This document shows positions 8,786 through 18,071 of a stretch of 64,000 nt of DNA, piece by piece; the stretch's first letter is position 1, and each line of letters opens with the position of its first letter. The notes beneath the pieces were generated by a model. It did no database searches. It was not told the DNA's origin and saw nothing but the letters and a program-made list of their open reading frames with translations. The DNA comes from Acidithiobacillus_B sp049965315 (GTDB lineage Bacteria; Pseudomonadota; Gammaproteobacteria; Acidithiobacillales; Acidithiobacillaceae). The DNA lies in the NCBI RefSeq assembly GCF_049965315.1, contig NZ_JBMFWL010000005.1:1-64000 (forward strand). The letters run 5' to 3'. The translations under genes were made by a program, and so were the position numbers.

Positions 8786-8836
8786 GGACGTGCGGCCAGA
8801 GCAGGAGAATGGAATGATGGCGGACATTATCCACCG

Positions 8837-9448
8837 ATGGGCGGGATGGAACAACGCCCCGGCGCAGGGCGGCCGGTGAGCATCCGCGTCATTGCCGGCC
8901 GTTGCCGGGGACGCCGCCTGCGCACCCTGCCCGGCACGGCGCTGCGGCCAACGCCGGGGGTGGTGCGCGAAACCCTGTTCAACTGGCTTGCGGCGGACAT
9001 CATCGGCGCCCGGGTGCTGGACCTTTTCGCCGGCAGCGGCGCCCTGGGCCTGGAGGCCCTTTCCCGGGGCGCCGGAGCGGTGGTTTTTGTGGAGAAAAAC
9101 CCGCGCCACCGACAGATCCTTGCGGAAAACGTGGCGGCCTGCGGCGCTGCCCAGGCACAGATCGTCGGTGCCGACGCCCTGGCTTTTTTGCGCGACTGCG
9201 GCCAATCCTTCGATCTCATCCTGGCCGACCCCCCCTTCCACCAGGGTTGGCCGGCACGGCTGGCGCCGCTGCTCTTCGGCGGCCGTTGCCTGGCAGGCAA
9301 GGCCATGATTTATCTGGAAAGCGCCGCCGCAGAACAATGGCCGCCAGAGGCCTTGCCCAAGGGCTGGAGTCCGTATCGCTCCGGGCATTGTGGCGATTCC
9401 CACTATGCCCTGTTCCAGCGCCTTGCGGAGGAACGGACCCATGGATGA
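8837..9448 (+). CDS. rsmD: 16S rRNA (guanine966-N2)-methyltransferase
   Basis: RsmD methylates G966 of 16S rRNA. Seen are SAM motif I DLFAGSGALGLEALSRGA and the catalytic ADPPF. The N-terminal IRVIAGRCRGRRL and RPTPGVVRETLFNWL are typical. ATG 8837 gives 203 residues. The family usually begins close to IRVIAG, so ATG 8846 or GTG 8876 are real alternatives; a later start would leave more room for a promoter facing ftsY. It overlaps coaD by 8 bases. Confidence 0.92.
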   Translation: MGGMEQRPGAGRPVSIRVIAGRCRGRRLRTLPGTALRPTPGVVRETLFNWLAADIIGARVLDLFAGSGALGLEALSRGAGAVVFVEKNPRHRQILAENVAACGAAQAQIVGADALAFLRDCGQSFDLILADPPFHQGWPARLAPLLFGGRCLAGKAMIYLESAAAEQWPPEALPKGWSPYRSGHCGDSHYALFQRLAEERTHG

Positions 9449-9971
9449 GGCGGCAAAGGGCAAATTGCGCCGGGTCATCTATCCCGGAACCTTCGATCCC
9501 ATCACCAACGGCCACGAGGATCTGGTGCGCCGCGCGGCGGGGCTCTTTGACGAGGTGGTGGTGGCGGTGGCCGCGCAGACGCCCAAGGCGACCATTTTCC
9601 CCCTGGGCGAACGCCTGGCCCTGGCGCAATCGGTCCTCGCCGGGATCCCCGGGGTGCGGGTGCGGGACTTCGAGGGGTTGCTGATCAACCTGCTGCAGGA
9701 CGAAGGCGCCAGCGTGATCCTCCGCGGACTGCGCGCCATCTCCGATTTCGAGCACGAATTTCAGCTCGCCTCCATCAACCGGCGGATGAATCCGGAGATG
9801 GAGACCCTTTTTCTGATGACGTCGGACCAGCACACCTTTTTGTCTTCCAGCCTGGTGCGGGAAATCAGCCGTCTGGGCGGCGATGTGACGGCCTTCGTCC
9901 AGCCGCAGGTGGCCACGGCCCTGCGCCGGCGTTTTCACGGCCAGGTGGACGGGGGGCTTGGCGCGGAATAG
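9441..9971 (+). CDS. coaD: Phosphopantetheine adenylyltransferase
   Basis: CoaD makes dephospho-CoA from 4'-phosphopantetheine and ATP. The nucleotidyltransferase signature YPGTFDPITNGH (TxGH-type) is at about residues 13-24, GLRAISDFEHEFQL follows mid-protein, and TFLSSSLVREISRLGG is near residues 130-145. ATG 9441 overlaps the rsmD stop. At 176 residues it is slightly longer than the usual 160 because of short N- and C-terminal extensions. Confidence 0.95.
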   Translation: MDEAAKGKLRRVIYPGTFDPITNGHEDLVRRAAGLFDEVVVAVAAQTPKATIFPLGERLALAQSVLAGIPGVRVRDFEGLLINLLQDEGASVILRGLRAISDFEHEFQLASINRRMNPEMETLFLMTSDQHTFLSSSLVREISRLGGDVTAFVQPQVATALRRRFHGQVDGGLGAE

Positions 9972-10005
9972 CATAGCGCGATACTTGGTCTTTTTCGGGG
10001 AGCGT

Positions 10006-10257
10006 ATGTCGTTACTGATTACCGATGAATGCATCAACTGCGATGTCTGTGAACCGGAGTGCCCCAACAACGCCATCTCCGTGGGCCCGCAGATCTACGT
10101 GATCGACCCCGCCCTCTGCACGGAATGCGTGGGACATTACGACACCCCCCAATGTCGCGAGGTCTGCCCGGTGGACTGCATCATCGGCGATCCGCAGCAC
10201 CCGGAGTCGGCCAGTGAACTGGAGCAGAAGTTTCGGCAACTGACGGGGCAGGGCTAG
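10006..10257 (+). CDS. YfhL-family 2[4Fe-4S] ferredoxin
   Basis: This 83-residue ferredoxin has two cluster motifs: CINCDVCEPECP (about 11-22) and a second that begins CTECVGHY and continues with CREVCPVDC. The seven-to-nine-residue insertion between the second and third cysteines of the second motif is typical of the YfhL/FdxN type. Start ATG 10006 follows GGGGAGCGT. It lies 34 bases after coaD, an arrangement seen in several proteobacteria. Its last four bases overlap the stop of the convergent GTPase gene. A paralogue is encoded at 25211-25417. Confidence 0.93.
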   Translation: MSLLITDECINCDVCEPECPNNAISVGPQIYVIDPALCTECVGHYDTPQCREVCPVDCIIGDPQHPESASELEQKFRQLTGQG

Positions 10258-12248
10258 GGATTGCGGGCAGGAAGCTCCGCGGCGGGCTGCTCCTGCCGGA
10301 GCAGCGGCAGCAAGAGCGTCCAGCGGGCGTCCACCTGCCGCATGTCGGCCTGACGGTCTTCCAGGGCCCGCTGGAGTTGCTGGATGCGGGTGTCGATGTT
10401 GCCCATGGCCTGGGAAATGGATTCCAGGGCGGCGAGCTCCTCCTCCGACTTGACCTGGAAAATCTCCATCTGGCGGTTCATGACGGCCATGATCTCGTCC
10501 ACCCAACTTTCGGCCTCATGGCGGGTCTCCAGGACAAAATCGCGGATGCGGCTGGCCACCGTGAGGAAGGCCTTGCGCACCACGGCACCCTGGGTGTTGA
10601 CGGCGATCTCCAGCTTCATCCCGAAACGCTCGTAGTTTTCGGCCATGGTCAGCAGTTCGGCGCGGCGCGGCATGATGGCGTAGGGGATGGCACCCAGTTG
10701 CGGGAGATGATAGCGGGCCTGCAGGGGTTGGTACTCTTCCGCCACCAGGGTCGCCACCTGCTGCGCGCCTTCGAGGGCGGCGTCAAAGCGGGCGATGGCG
10801 TCGGCAAAGAAGCTCTTGAAGCGCTCCACGATGCCTGCCGTCGTCCATGCCGAGAGCATTTCGCCCTTGGCGTTGCTGATGATCAGGTCAAAGGTGCCGG
10901 GCGCCAGGGGCGCCAGCAGTCCCTCTTCCACCGCGGCGCGAAAGGCGGTTTTCTTCTGCTCGAAGGCGCGACGATCCGCCTCGAAAGAGCGCAGAACCTG
11001 CTGATGCTGGGCCACCAGCTTGGGCACCTTTTCGCCGGTCTTCTCCTTGAGGCGGCGCATGCTGTCCATCTGCGCCATGATTCCTTGCATCTGGTCGCGC
11101 AGGATGGCCTTCTGATCCATGACCGTCCGCTCCACCACGGCCCGGCAGCGTGCCCGGATGCTGGCCTCCTGGGCGGGGACGAGAATGGTGGCGATGGCCT
11201 CCTCCAATACGGACAGGCCGCTGCGGGTCAGCAGATCGGCATCCTGGCGAATGCGGGCCACCAGCCCTTTCTGGCCGGAAACGGGAATGACCTGCTCGCG
11301 GCGCACCCCGAGGCGAACGGCGGTGGCATCGATCTGCCGCGCGATTTCCGCCTCCACTTCCGACCAGTCGCGCAATTCGTCCCACAGGGTATCGACCTTG
11401 TTGAGGATCACCAACTGCTTCTGACTGGGATTGCGCATCAGATACTGTTCCCAGATGGCAAGGTCGCTCTGGGTAACGCCGGTATCGGCACCCAGCACGA
11501 AAATAATGGCGTCGGCATCGGCCAGCATGCCGAAGGTCAGCTCCGGTTCGGCGCCGATGGCATTGAGTCCGGGCGTGTCGAGCACGGTGAGTCCGGCGTC
11601 CAGCATGGGATGGGGCAGATAGATGAGGGCGTGCCGCCAGCGCGGGATGAGCACCTTGCCCAGGCCGCAGGAGGGGCACACCGTTCTCTCCCGATCCTTG
11701 GGCGTGCGATTCAGGGGAGGGCACAGGCCGAAGCGGCGGGCCTCCTCGATGGGCACGCAGATGGTTTCCGTCAGGTGCGCCAGTGCCGCGTTCCGCCCGC
11801 TGGTGCTCTCCAGGCCCAAAGGGATGCGGGTCCAGGCGCTCCCGGCTTTTTTGAGCTTTTCGATGGTGACGTCCAGGGTGCGGCTGGCGATGGGCAGCAA
11901 CTGCATGCCGGGATTGCCCTGGGGAGCCCCGCGAATCTCCACCGGGCACATGGTGGTCTGGCCGGAACTGGAGGGTAGGAGTCGCCCGCCCACGTTGGCA
12001 AAGAAAAGGGCGTTGATCAACTCGGTCTTGCCGCGGGAAAACTCGCCAACGAAGGCCACGCGCAGATTATCCTGACCGATCTCGTAAGCCAGGGTCTCCA
12101 GGCGCAGGACCGTACCACCGGGCAGCAGGCCCAGATCCGTGGTCAGCGCCGCCAGGTCATGCAATCTCCCGGCTACCTGGTCGCGCCACTGACGGAGTAC
12201 CTGCAGTTCGCGCAGGATGGGTGACAGAGCTAGCTGATTACTGGGCAT
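10254..12248 (-). CDS. Dynamin-family GTPase with a Cys-containing insertion
   Basis: This 664-residue large GTPase has G1 GEFSRGKT (68-75), a G2-like region SSSGQTTMCPVEI (about 93-105), G3 DTPG (224-227) and G4 NKVD (283-286). Long helical, charged sequence (about 360-660) forms the stalk/tip region, as in bacterial dynamin-like proteins. Between G2 and G3 an insertion carries Cys176, Cys191 and Cys194 (CPSCG) followed by a basic stretch ending at His206. This could bind zinc or iron. The gene is the last of the hemA operon, 15 bases after mutM. Its substrate membrane and role are unknown. Confidence 0.85.
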   Translation of the reverse strand: MPSNQLALSPILRELQVLRQWRDQVAGRLHDLAALTTDLGLLPGGTVLRLETLAYEIGQDNLRVAFVGEFSRGKTELINALFFANVGGRLLPSSSGQTTMCPVEIRGAPQGNPGMQLLPIASRTLDVTIEKLKKAGSAWTRIPLGLESTSGRNAALAHLTETICVPIEEARRFGLCPPLNRTPKDRERTVCPSCGLGKVLIPRWRHALIYLPHPMLDAGLTVLDTPGLNAIGAEPELTFGMLADADAIIFVLGADTGVTQSDLAIWEQYLMRNPSQKQLVILNKVDTLWDELRDWSEVEAEIARQIDATAVRLGVRREQVIPVSGQKGLVARIRQDADLLTRSGLSVLEEAIATILVPAQEASIRARCRAVVERTVMDQKAILRDQMQGIMAQMDSMRRLKEKTGEKVPKLVAQHQQVLRSFEADRRAFEQKKTAFRAAVEEGLLAPLAPGTFDLIISNAKGEMLSAWTTAGIVERFKSFFADAIARFDAALEGAQQVATLVAEEYQPLQARYHLPQLGAIPYAIMPRRAELLTMAENYERFGMKLEIAVNTQGAVVRKAFLTVASRIRDFVLETRHEAESWVDEIMAVMNRQMEIFQVKSEEELAALESISQAMGNIDTRIQQLQRALEDRQADMRQVDARWTLLLPLLRQEQPAAELPARNP

Positions 12249-12263
12249 GACGCTCCCCGCGTT

Positions 12264-13076
12264 TCAATGTTGGCAATGTGGACAGAAATAGCTGCTGCGC
12301 CCGCCAATGCGGACGCTGCGAAGGGGCCCGCCGCACCGCAGGCAGGGCCCATCTGCTCTCCCGTAGACCGCCAGAGATAGTCGAAAATGCCCATCCTTGC
12401 CATCGGGCTGGATAAAATCCCGCAAGGTGGTGCCGCCTTCGGCAATGGCCTCGGCCAACACCGTGCGGATCGCGGCGGCCAGCCGCTCATAACGTCCCGG
12501 GCCGATGCGCCCGGCGGCCCGGCGGGGATCGATGCCGGCGCGGAAGAGGGCCTCGTTGGCATAGATGTTCCCTACCCCGACCACGGTGTGCGCATCCATG
12601 ATGAAGCCCTTGACGGCGAGGGAGCGGCCCCGGCTGCGGGCATGGAGCAGAGCGCCCGTGAACGCGGCGCCGAGGGGCTCGGGGCCCAGATCCCGGAGCA
12701 AGGGGTGCTTCTCGCCGTCATGGATCCAGCGCAGCACTCCGAAACGGCGCGGATCATGGAAGCGCAGGCAGGCGCCGGAATCCAGGACCAGATCCACATG
12801 GTCATGGCGGCGCGGCGGGGTGGCTGCGGGAAGCACCCGCAATTGCCCGCTCATCCCCAAATGGATGAGCAGCGCCCCGCTATCCAGCGCCAGCAGCAGA
12901 TATTTGCCACGTCGATCGACGGCATGAATCCTTTGCCCGGCCACCCGTTCCACCAGGTCGGCGTTCACCGGCAGGCGCAGACGGGGCTCACGAATCACGG
13001 CCGTCAGTATCCTTTGTCCCAGGACATGGGGCCGGATGCCGAGGCGGGTGACTTCGACTTCGGGCAGTTCGGGCAT
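12264..13076 (-). CDS. mutM: Formamidopyrimidine-DNA glycosylase
   Basis: MutM removes oxidised purines such as 8-oxoguanine. The N-terminal catalytic segment MPELPEVEVTRLGI (Pro1 nucleophile after Met removal, Glu2) is intact. So are the mid-protein Lys loop (GALLIHLGMSG) and the helix-two-turn-helix (VVGVGNIYANEALFRAGI). The C-terminal zinc finger has CLRCGG and CPHC. At 270 residues it has the normal length. It is 3 bases downstream of prmC. Confidence 0.96.
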   Translation of the reverse strand: MPELPEVEVTRLGIRPHVLGQRILTAVIREPRLRLPVNADLVERVAGQRIHAVDRRGKYLLLALDSGALLIHLGMSGQLRVLPAATPPRRHDHVDLVLDSGACLRFHDPRRFGVLRWIHDGEKHPLLRDLGPEPLGAAFTGALLHARSRGRSLAVKGFIMDAHTVVGVGNIYANEALFRAGIDPRRAAGRIGPGRYERLAAAIRTVLAEAIAEGGTTLRDFIQPDGKDGHFRLSLAVYGRADGPCLRCGGPLRSVRIGGRSSYFCPHCQH

Positions 13077-13079
13077 GGC

Positions 13080-13919
13080 TCAGGCCGGGAAGGAGGCGCT
13101 GGTTACGCGCTCCCGGCCCGCCAGGTCCCGCTGCGTGCGCGGCTGCGCCAAGCCGGCGGCGCGGAGTAGGGCGCGCACCGCCTCCCCCTGCTCCGCGCCA
13201 TGCTCCAGACCCAGCACCCCTCCGGCCGCCAGATGACCCGGCGCCTGCGCCGCGATGGCCGCCAGGCACTCCAGACCCGTCGGGCCGGCCAGCAGCGCCT
13301 CCCGCGGCTCATGGCGCAGGGCCGGCAAATGGGGATCATCGGCGGCCAGGTAGGGGGGATTGGCCAGGATCAGGTCGAAGCGGAGTCCCGGGGGGAGGGG
13401 CGCAAACCAGTCACCCGCCAGCCAATGCACGGCCAAGCCCAGCCCCTGGCCGTTGCCTTGGGCCACGGCCAGGGCCTCCGGGCTGCGCTCCACCGCCCAT
13501 ATTTCTGCCTCTGGTCTGGCCCGGGCTACGGCGAGGGCCACCGCCCCGGAGCCCGTACCCAAGTCCAGCACCCGCCGCGCGCCCTTCCTGGGCAAGTGCC
13601 CCAAGGCCAGTTCAACCAGCGACTCCGTGTCGGGGCGGGGAATGAGCACGGCGGGATTCACCGCCATCTCCAGCCCATAAAAAGACCATGTCCCCAGGCA
13701 ATAGGGCAAGGGGACGCCCGTCAGGCGCCGTTCCACGCGCTCGCCAAGCCATTGGGCGGCCGCAGCGGGGAGGGGCTGATCGCCCCGGCGCAACAGGCCG
13801 GCCGCAGCGCAGCCCAAAGCGGCCTCCACGAGCCAGCGCGCCTCCTGCTCCGGCTGGTCGCTCACTGCTCCCAAACGCGATGCCACCTGGCGCAGGGTGT
13901 CCCCTAGCGGCACGGGCAT
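13080..13919 (-). CDS. prmC: Peptide chain release factor N5-glutamine methyltransferase
   Basis: PrmC methylates the Gln of the GGQ motif in RF1/RF2. Present are SAM motif I LDLGTGSGAVALAVA and the catalytic NPPY (LILANPPYLAADD), plus the substrate motif RPDTESLVELAL. The 279-residue length is usual. It lies 2 bases after its substrate gene prfA, the expected pairing. Confidence 0.96.
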   Translation of the reverse strand: MPVPLGDTLRQVASRLGAVSDQPEQEARWLVEAALGCAAAGLLRRGDQPLPAAAAQWLGERVERRLTGVPLPYCLGTWSFYGLEMAVNPAVLIPRPDTESLVELALGHLPRKGARRVLDLGTGSGAVALAVARARPEAEIWAVERSPEALAVAQGNGQGLGLAVHWLAGDWFAPLPPGLRFDLILANPPYLAADDPHLPALRHEPREALLAGPTGLECLAAIAAQAPGHLAAGGVLGLEHGAEQGEAVRALLRAAGLAQPRTQRDLAGRERVTSASFPA

Positions 13920-13921
13920 CT

Positions 13922-15019
13922 TTAGGCATCCTCTCCCAAGCGGGCCAGGAGATCGGCCTGATATTCCCTGATCAAGGGGTCGATGAGGGCATCGAGATCG
14001 CCGGCCAGCACCGCTTCCAGTCGATACAGGGTGAGGTTGATGCGGTGATCCGTCACCCGCCCCTGGGGGAAATTGTAAGTGCGGATGCGTTCCGAACGGT
14101 CCCCGGAGCCCACCAGGAGGCGGCGTGTCTGGGCCGCGGCACTCTGCTGCTTTTCCTGCTCCTGTTCCAGCAGGCGCGCCTGCAGGAGGGCCATGGCCCG
14201 GGCCCGGTTCTTGTGCTGCGAGCGGTCTTCCTGGCAGGCCACCGCCAGTCCCGAGGGAATGTGGGTGATCCGCACCGCCGAGTCGGTCTTGTTGATGTGC
14301 TGGCCGCCGGCCCCGCTGGCGCGATAGGTGTCGACGCGCAGGTCGGCGGGGTTGAGGGTGATCTCGGCAATCTCGTCCACTTCCGGCAGGACGGCCACGG
14401 TGCAGGCCGAGGTATGGATGCGCCCCTGCGCCTCGGTTTCGGGGATGCGCTGCACGCGATGCCCGCCGGATTCGAACTTCAGGCGTGAGTAGGCCCCGCG
14501 GCCGCTGATCTCCAAGATGATTTCCTTGAAGCCGCCCCGCTCCGACTCCGAGGCGGAAATGACGGCAACGGCGAAACCGCGGTTTTCCGCGTAACGGGTG
14601 TACATCCGCGCCAGGTCGGCGGCGAACAGGGCAGCTTCCTCCCCACCGGTGCCGGCACGGATCTCCAGAAAGACATTGCGCTCGTCGTTGGGATCCTTGG
14701 GCAGCAGGCGCAGGCGCAGGCCCTCTTCGAGGCCCGCCAATGCTTCCCGCGCAGCCTCCGCCTCCTCGCTGGCCATGGCGCGCAATTCGGCATCCCGCTC
14801 CTCCAGAAGCATGCGTTCGGCCACAGCCAGATCCTGCTCCCGGCTCTCGTGGGCCCGCAGCAGTTCAAGGATGGGCGTGATCTCTCCCAGTTCCCGGGAA
14901 AGGGCCTGGAAGCGTCCGGGGTCCCTGGCCACGTCGGGGCTGGCCAGCATCTGCGCCAACTCTTCATGGCGAAAGGCCAACTGCTCCAACTGGCCCAATA
15001 GACGCGGACTGAGACTCAT
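13922..15019 (-). CDS. prfA: Peptide chain release factor 1
   Basis: RF1 terminates translation at UAA and UAG. The 365 residues include the GGQ peptidyl-tRNA hydrolysis motif in SGAGGQHINKTDSAVRI and the preceding RIHTSACTVAVLPE. The N-terminal helical domain and the RNYNFPQGRVTDHRI-type C-terminal segment (here IRTYNFPQGRVTDHRI) confirm the family. Its ATG overlaps the hemA stop (ATGA). Confidence 0.97.
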   Translation of the reverse strand: MSLSPRLLGQLEQLAFRHEELAQMLASPDVARDPGRFQALSRELGEITPILELLRAHESREQDLAVAERMLLEERDAELRAMASEEAEAAREALAGLEEGLRLRLLPKDPNDERNVFLEIRAGTGGEEAALFAADLARMYTRYAENRGFAVAVISASESERGGFKEIILEISGRGAYSRLKFESGGHRVQRIPETEAQGRIHTSACTVAVLPEVDEIAEITLNPADLRVDTYRASGAGGQHINKTDSAVRITHIPSGLAVACQEDRSQHKNRARAMALLQARLLEQEQEKQQSAAAQTRRLLVGSGDRSERIRTYNFPQGRVTDHRINLTLYRLEAVLAGDLDALIDPLIREYQADLLARLGEDA

Positions 15020-16278
15020 CCTTCGGCGTCGCTGAGATGGAAAAGGATATCCAGGGCCGCCACCAGGTTTTCGCTGGTGGCCTCCTGACAGGGCTGGCGC
15101 AGGGTGGCGATGGGCTCATGCAGGATCTTGTTGATCAGCGCCTTGGAGAAGGCATCCAGCACCACCCGCGGGTCCTGGCCCTGATCGATGTAGCGCAGAA
15201 AGCGCTGCAATTCGTCCTTGCGGCTGCCTTCCACATGCTCGCGCAGCCGGCGGATGGCGGGCACCACCTCCAGGCTCTCGCGCCACTGCTGAAATCCCGT
15301 CACCTCCTCGGCGATGATGCCCTCGGCCTCCAGGGCCGCCTCCCGGCGCGCCCGCAGTCCCGCCTGGGTAATGTCATTGAGGTCGTCGATGGTATACAGA
15401 TAGCAGTTGGCCAGCTTGCCCACCTCGGGAGCGATATCCCGCGGCACCGCCAGGTCCACGAGCATGAGTTCCCCCTTCCGGCGCCGGGTCATAGCCTCGG
15501 CGACGGCGGCGACCGTGACCACCGGCAGCGGGCTGGCCGTGGAGCTGACCACCACGTCGGCCTGGGCCAGGAGCTCGGGAATCTGGGCCAGGGAAAAGGC
15601 CGTCCCATCCATGCGCTGCGCCAACTGCTGCCCGCGCTCCGGAGTCCGGTTGGCGACGGCAAAGCGCTTCACCCCATGCTCCCGCAGATGCGTCGCCACC
15701 AGTTCCATCGTCTCTCCGGCGCCGATGAGCAGGGCCTCCTTATCCTCCAGCGTCCCAAGGAGCTGCCTGGACAGGCTCACCGCCGCATAGGCGATGCTCA
15801 CCGGCGCCGAACCGATGGCCGTTTCGCTGCGCACCCTTTTGGCCACGCGAAAGGCCCAATGCAGGAGCCGGTTGAGCAAAGGACCCGCGCTCGCCGCGTC
15901 AGCGGCCATCTGGTAGGCATCCTTGATCTGGCCGAGGATTTGCGGTTCGCCGACGATCATGGAATCGAGGCCGCAGGATACGCGAAAGAGGTGACGGGCG
16001 GCCTCATCCTGGACATGGAAATAACTATGTCCTGCCAGGATCTGCGGGTCGACACCGTGAAACTCGCAGAGCCAGGATTGCATGACATCGGCATGGCCGC
16101 CGCAACCGCCGTGGTAATAAATCTCCGTCCGGTTGCAGGTGGACAGGATCAGCACTTCCTTGGCCACCCCTTTGCTGAGGAGATCCCGATGGGCGAGCAG
16201 CAGCCCCTCCGGAGAAAAGGCCACTTTTTCCCGAACTTCAATGGGGGCGCTGTGATGACTCAGACCGAAGCAGTAAAT
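15016..16278 (-). CDS. hemA: Glutamyl-tRNA reductase, apparently with an ATT start codon
   Basis: HemA reduces glutamyl-tRNA(Glu) to glutamate-1-semialdehyde, the first step of tetrapyrrole synthesis. The catalytic Cys lies in ILSTCNRTEIY, and the NADPH domain has LLIGAGETMELVA. The conserved N terminus (GLSHHSAPIEVREKVAF) is encoded, but no ATG, GTG or TTG lies upstream of it in this frame. The first conventional start, GTG 16224, would delete most of it. ATT 16278, with AGGGACGG 8-15 bases upstream, gives 420 residues, matching the family length. CTG at 16263 is a weaker option. It leads the hemA-prfA-prmC-mutM operon. Confidence 0.9.
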   Translation of the reverse strand: MYCFGLSHHSAPIEVREKVAFSPEGLLLAHRDLLSKGVAKEVLILSTCNRTEIYYHGGCGGHADVMQSWLCEFHGVDPQILAGHSYFHVQDEAARHLFRVSCGLDSMIVGEPQILGQIKDAYQMAADAASAGPLLNRLLHWAFRVAKRVRSETAIGSAPVSIAYAAVSLSRQLLGTLEDKEALLIGAGETMELVATHLREHGVKRFAVANRTPERGQQLAQRMDGTAFSLAQIPELLAQADVVVSSTASPLPVVTVAAVAEAMTRRRKGELMLVDLAVPRDIAPEVGKLANCYLYTIDDLNDITQAGLRARREAALEAEGIIAEEVTGFQQWRESLEVVPAIRRLREHVEGSRKDELQRFLRYIDQGQDPRVVLDAFSKALINKILHEPIATLRQPCQEATSENLVAALDILFHLSDAEG

Positions 16279-16397
16279 GGCGTAACCGTCCCTGCTGGGC
16301 GACGATGAAGGGCCGGATTGTGGCCGACAGTCGCCAGGATTGCAAGCCCATTCGCGAGCGGTTATTGTGCCATCCTTGCACAGGATGGAGGTGGTGG

Positions 16398-18071
16398 ATG
16401 GGCGTGATGGGGGCCAGGCTACGCGGCGGGATGATCGGCCTTGCGCTGGGCCTGGCGGCTGGGATGGCCGGGGCCGGCACCGTGGAGCGCGGCATGACCG
16501 GCGAGCAGTTGTACTATCTCCTGGTCGCCGAGTTTGCCACCCTCCGCCACGACCCCCAACTCGCCATACCCGCCTGGCGTGAAGCGGCCCGCCACAGCGG
16601 CAGCGCCAAGGTGCTGGCCAGGGCCACCGCCGTCGCCGCCGGCTTTGGCGACTTTCCCGGCGCCCTCAAGCTGGCCCGCCGCTGGCGGCAGGTGGCCCCC
16701 GACAGCGCCGCGGCGGCCCAGTACGAGGCGGCTCTGCTCCTCACCACCGGCCAGGAAAACCGCGCCATCGCCCTGCTCCAGGAAACGGTCGCCCGTTTCC
16801 CCAATGATACCCGGGTGACCCTGCAACTGGCCGACCTCCTCATGTCCCATGGCCGTCCCGGCGAAGCCCAGCGTCTCCTCCAGGCCTTGATCGCCAAGGA
16901 TCCGCGCTCTGCTCCGGCGTATTTCACCCTGGGCCGCCTCTACCTGACCCAACATCGCGTAGAAGCCGCGGTCGTCCAACTGCAAAAGGCCCTGGCCCTG
17001 CGACCCGCCTGGCAGGAAGCGGCCATCACCCTGGCCGAGGCGTTGCGCGTCAGCCAGGGCCCCACCGCCGCCTTGCGCAGCATGCAGAGCTTCACCGCCA
17101 GTCATCCCGAGGCCAGCATGGCCCGCCAGTATCTGGCCTCCCTCTATCTGCGCATGGGCGGCGTGGAGCAAGCCTATCGCATTTACCAAAACTTGGCCCG
17201 GCAAAACCCCCAGGACCCGGAAATCACCCTTTCCCTGGGGCTCATCGACATGGATCGCCAGGACTGGGCGGGCGCAAGGCAGGCCCTGCACGAGGCCCTG
17301 CGCCTGGCACCGCACTCACCGGCACCCATCTACTATCTGGGGCGGCTTTATGAGGCCCAGGGGCAGTGGGCCGAAGCCTTGCACTGGTACCAGCGCATCA
17401 CCAGCGGCCCCCTCTTCCCCGAAGTGGAACTGCGCAGCGCCCGCATCGACTACCTGCTCGGACATCGGGAAAAGGCCATGGCGCAACTCCGGGAGCTGGC
17501 CGCCCGCTATCCCCAACAGGCGCAAATCCCGCTCCTGGAGGCAGAATTGCGGCTGGACGAAGGCAAGGCGCAGGAGGCCTTGGGCGTGCTCCACGAGGCC
17601 CTGCAACGCCTGCCCGACCAGCCCGAACTCTGGTACGAGCAGGGCGTGATAGAGGAGGGAATCAAGGATTATCCGGCCATGGAAAAGGCCATGCGCGAGG
17701 TCATCCGCCTCGCCCCCAACGATGCCCAGGCTTACAACTTCATCGGCTTCAGCCTCGTGGAACGGCACACTCGCCTGGGGGAGGCGGAAACCCTGCTCGA
17801 CAAGGCCATCACCCTGGCCCCCGAAAGTCCGGAGATCCTCGACAGCCTGGGTTGGCTCTATCACGTCCAGGGCCTCAACGAAAAGGCCCTGCCCTATCTG
17901 CAGAAGGCCCACGCCGCCATGCCTACCGATGCCGAAGTCAGCGGTCATCTCGGCGAGGTGCTCTGGGCATTGCAGCGCTATGACGAGGCACGGCGGGTCT
18001 GGCAGGACGCGCTACGCTACCACCCCGATGACGCCACCCTGCAAAGCCTCATCGCCCGACCCCGGCCATGA
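16398..18071 (+). CDS. Exported TPR-repeat protein
   Basis: This protein of about 557 residues starts at ATG 16398, with GGAGG 7 bases upstream. A hydrophobic segment GMIGLALGLAAGMAGAG (about 12-28) is a likely signal peptide. The rest is a run of tetratricopeptide repeats, e.g. ARNDAQAYNF-type units such as NPQDPEITLSLGLIDMDRQD and PESPEILDSLGWLYHVQGLN. A TPR protein between hemA and lolB is common in Acidithiobacillus and beta/gammaproteobacteria and is presumed periplasmic or outer-membrane associated. Its function is not known. The stop overlaps lolB by 4 bases. Confidence 0.88.
   Translation: MGVMGARLRGGMIGLALGLAAGMAGAGTVERGMTGEQLYYLLVAEFATLRHDPQLAIPAWREAARHSGSAKVLARATAVAAGFGDFPGALKLARRWRQVAPDSAAAAQYEAALLLTTGQENRAIALLQETVARFPNDTRVTLQLADLLMSHGRPGEAQRLLQALIAKDPRSAPAYFTLGRLYLTQHRVEAAVVQLQKALALRPAWQEAAITLAEALRVSQGPTAALRSMQSFTASHPEASMARQYLASLYLRMGGVEQAYRIYQNLARQNPQDPEITLSLGLIDMDRQDWAGARQALHEALRLAPHSPAPIYYLGRLYEAQGQWAEALHWYQRITSGPLFPEVELRSARIDYLLGHREKAMAQLRELAARYPQQAQIPLLEAELRLDEGKAQEALGVLHEALQRLPDQPELWYEQGVIEEGIKDYPAMEKAMREVIRLAPNDAQAYNFIGFSLVERHTRLGEAETLLDKAITLAPESPEILDSLGWLYHVQGLNEKALPYLQKAHAAMPTDAEVSGHLGEVLWALQRYDEARRVWQDALRYHPDDATLQSLIARPRP

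Noticed and set aside
8786..9478. A 231-codon N-terminal extension of ftsY
   Set aside because: It is antisense to rsmD. FtsY proteins with a short acidic start beginning at 8785 are normal.
16305..16397. A 31-codon N-terminal extension of the TPR protein
   Set aside because: It would place Cys- and Trp-rich sequence before the signal peptide and has no ribosome site. ATG 16398 has GGAGG upstream and directly precedes the hydrophobic segment.
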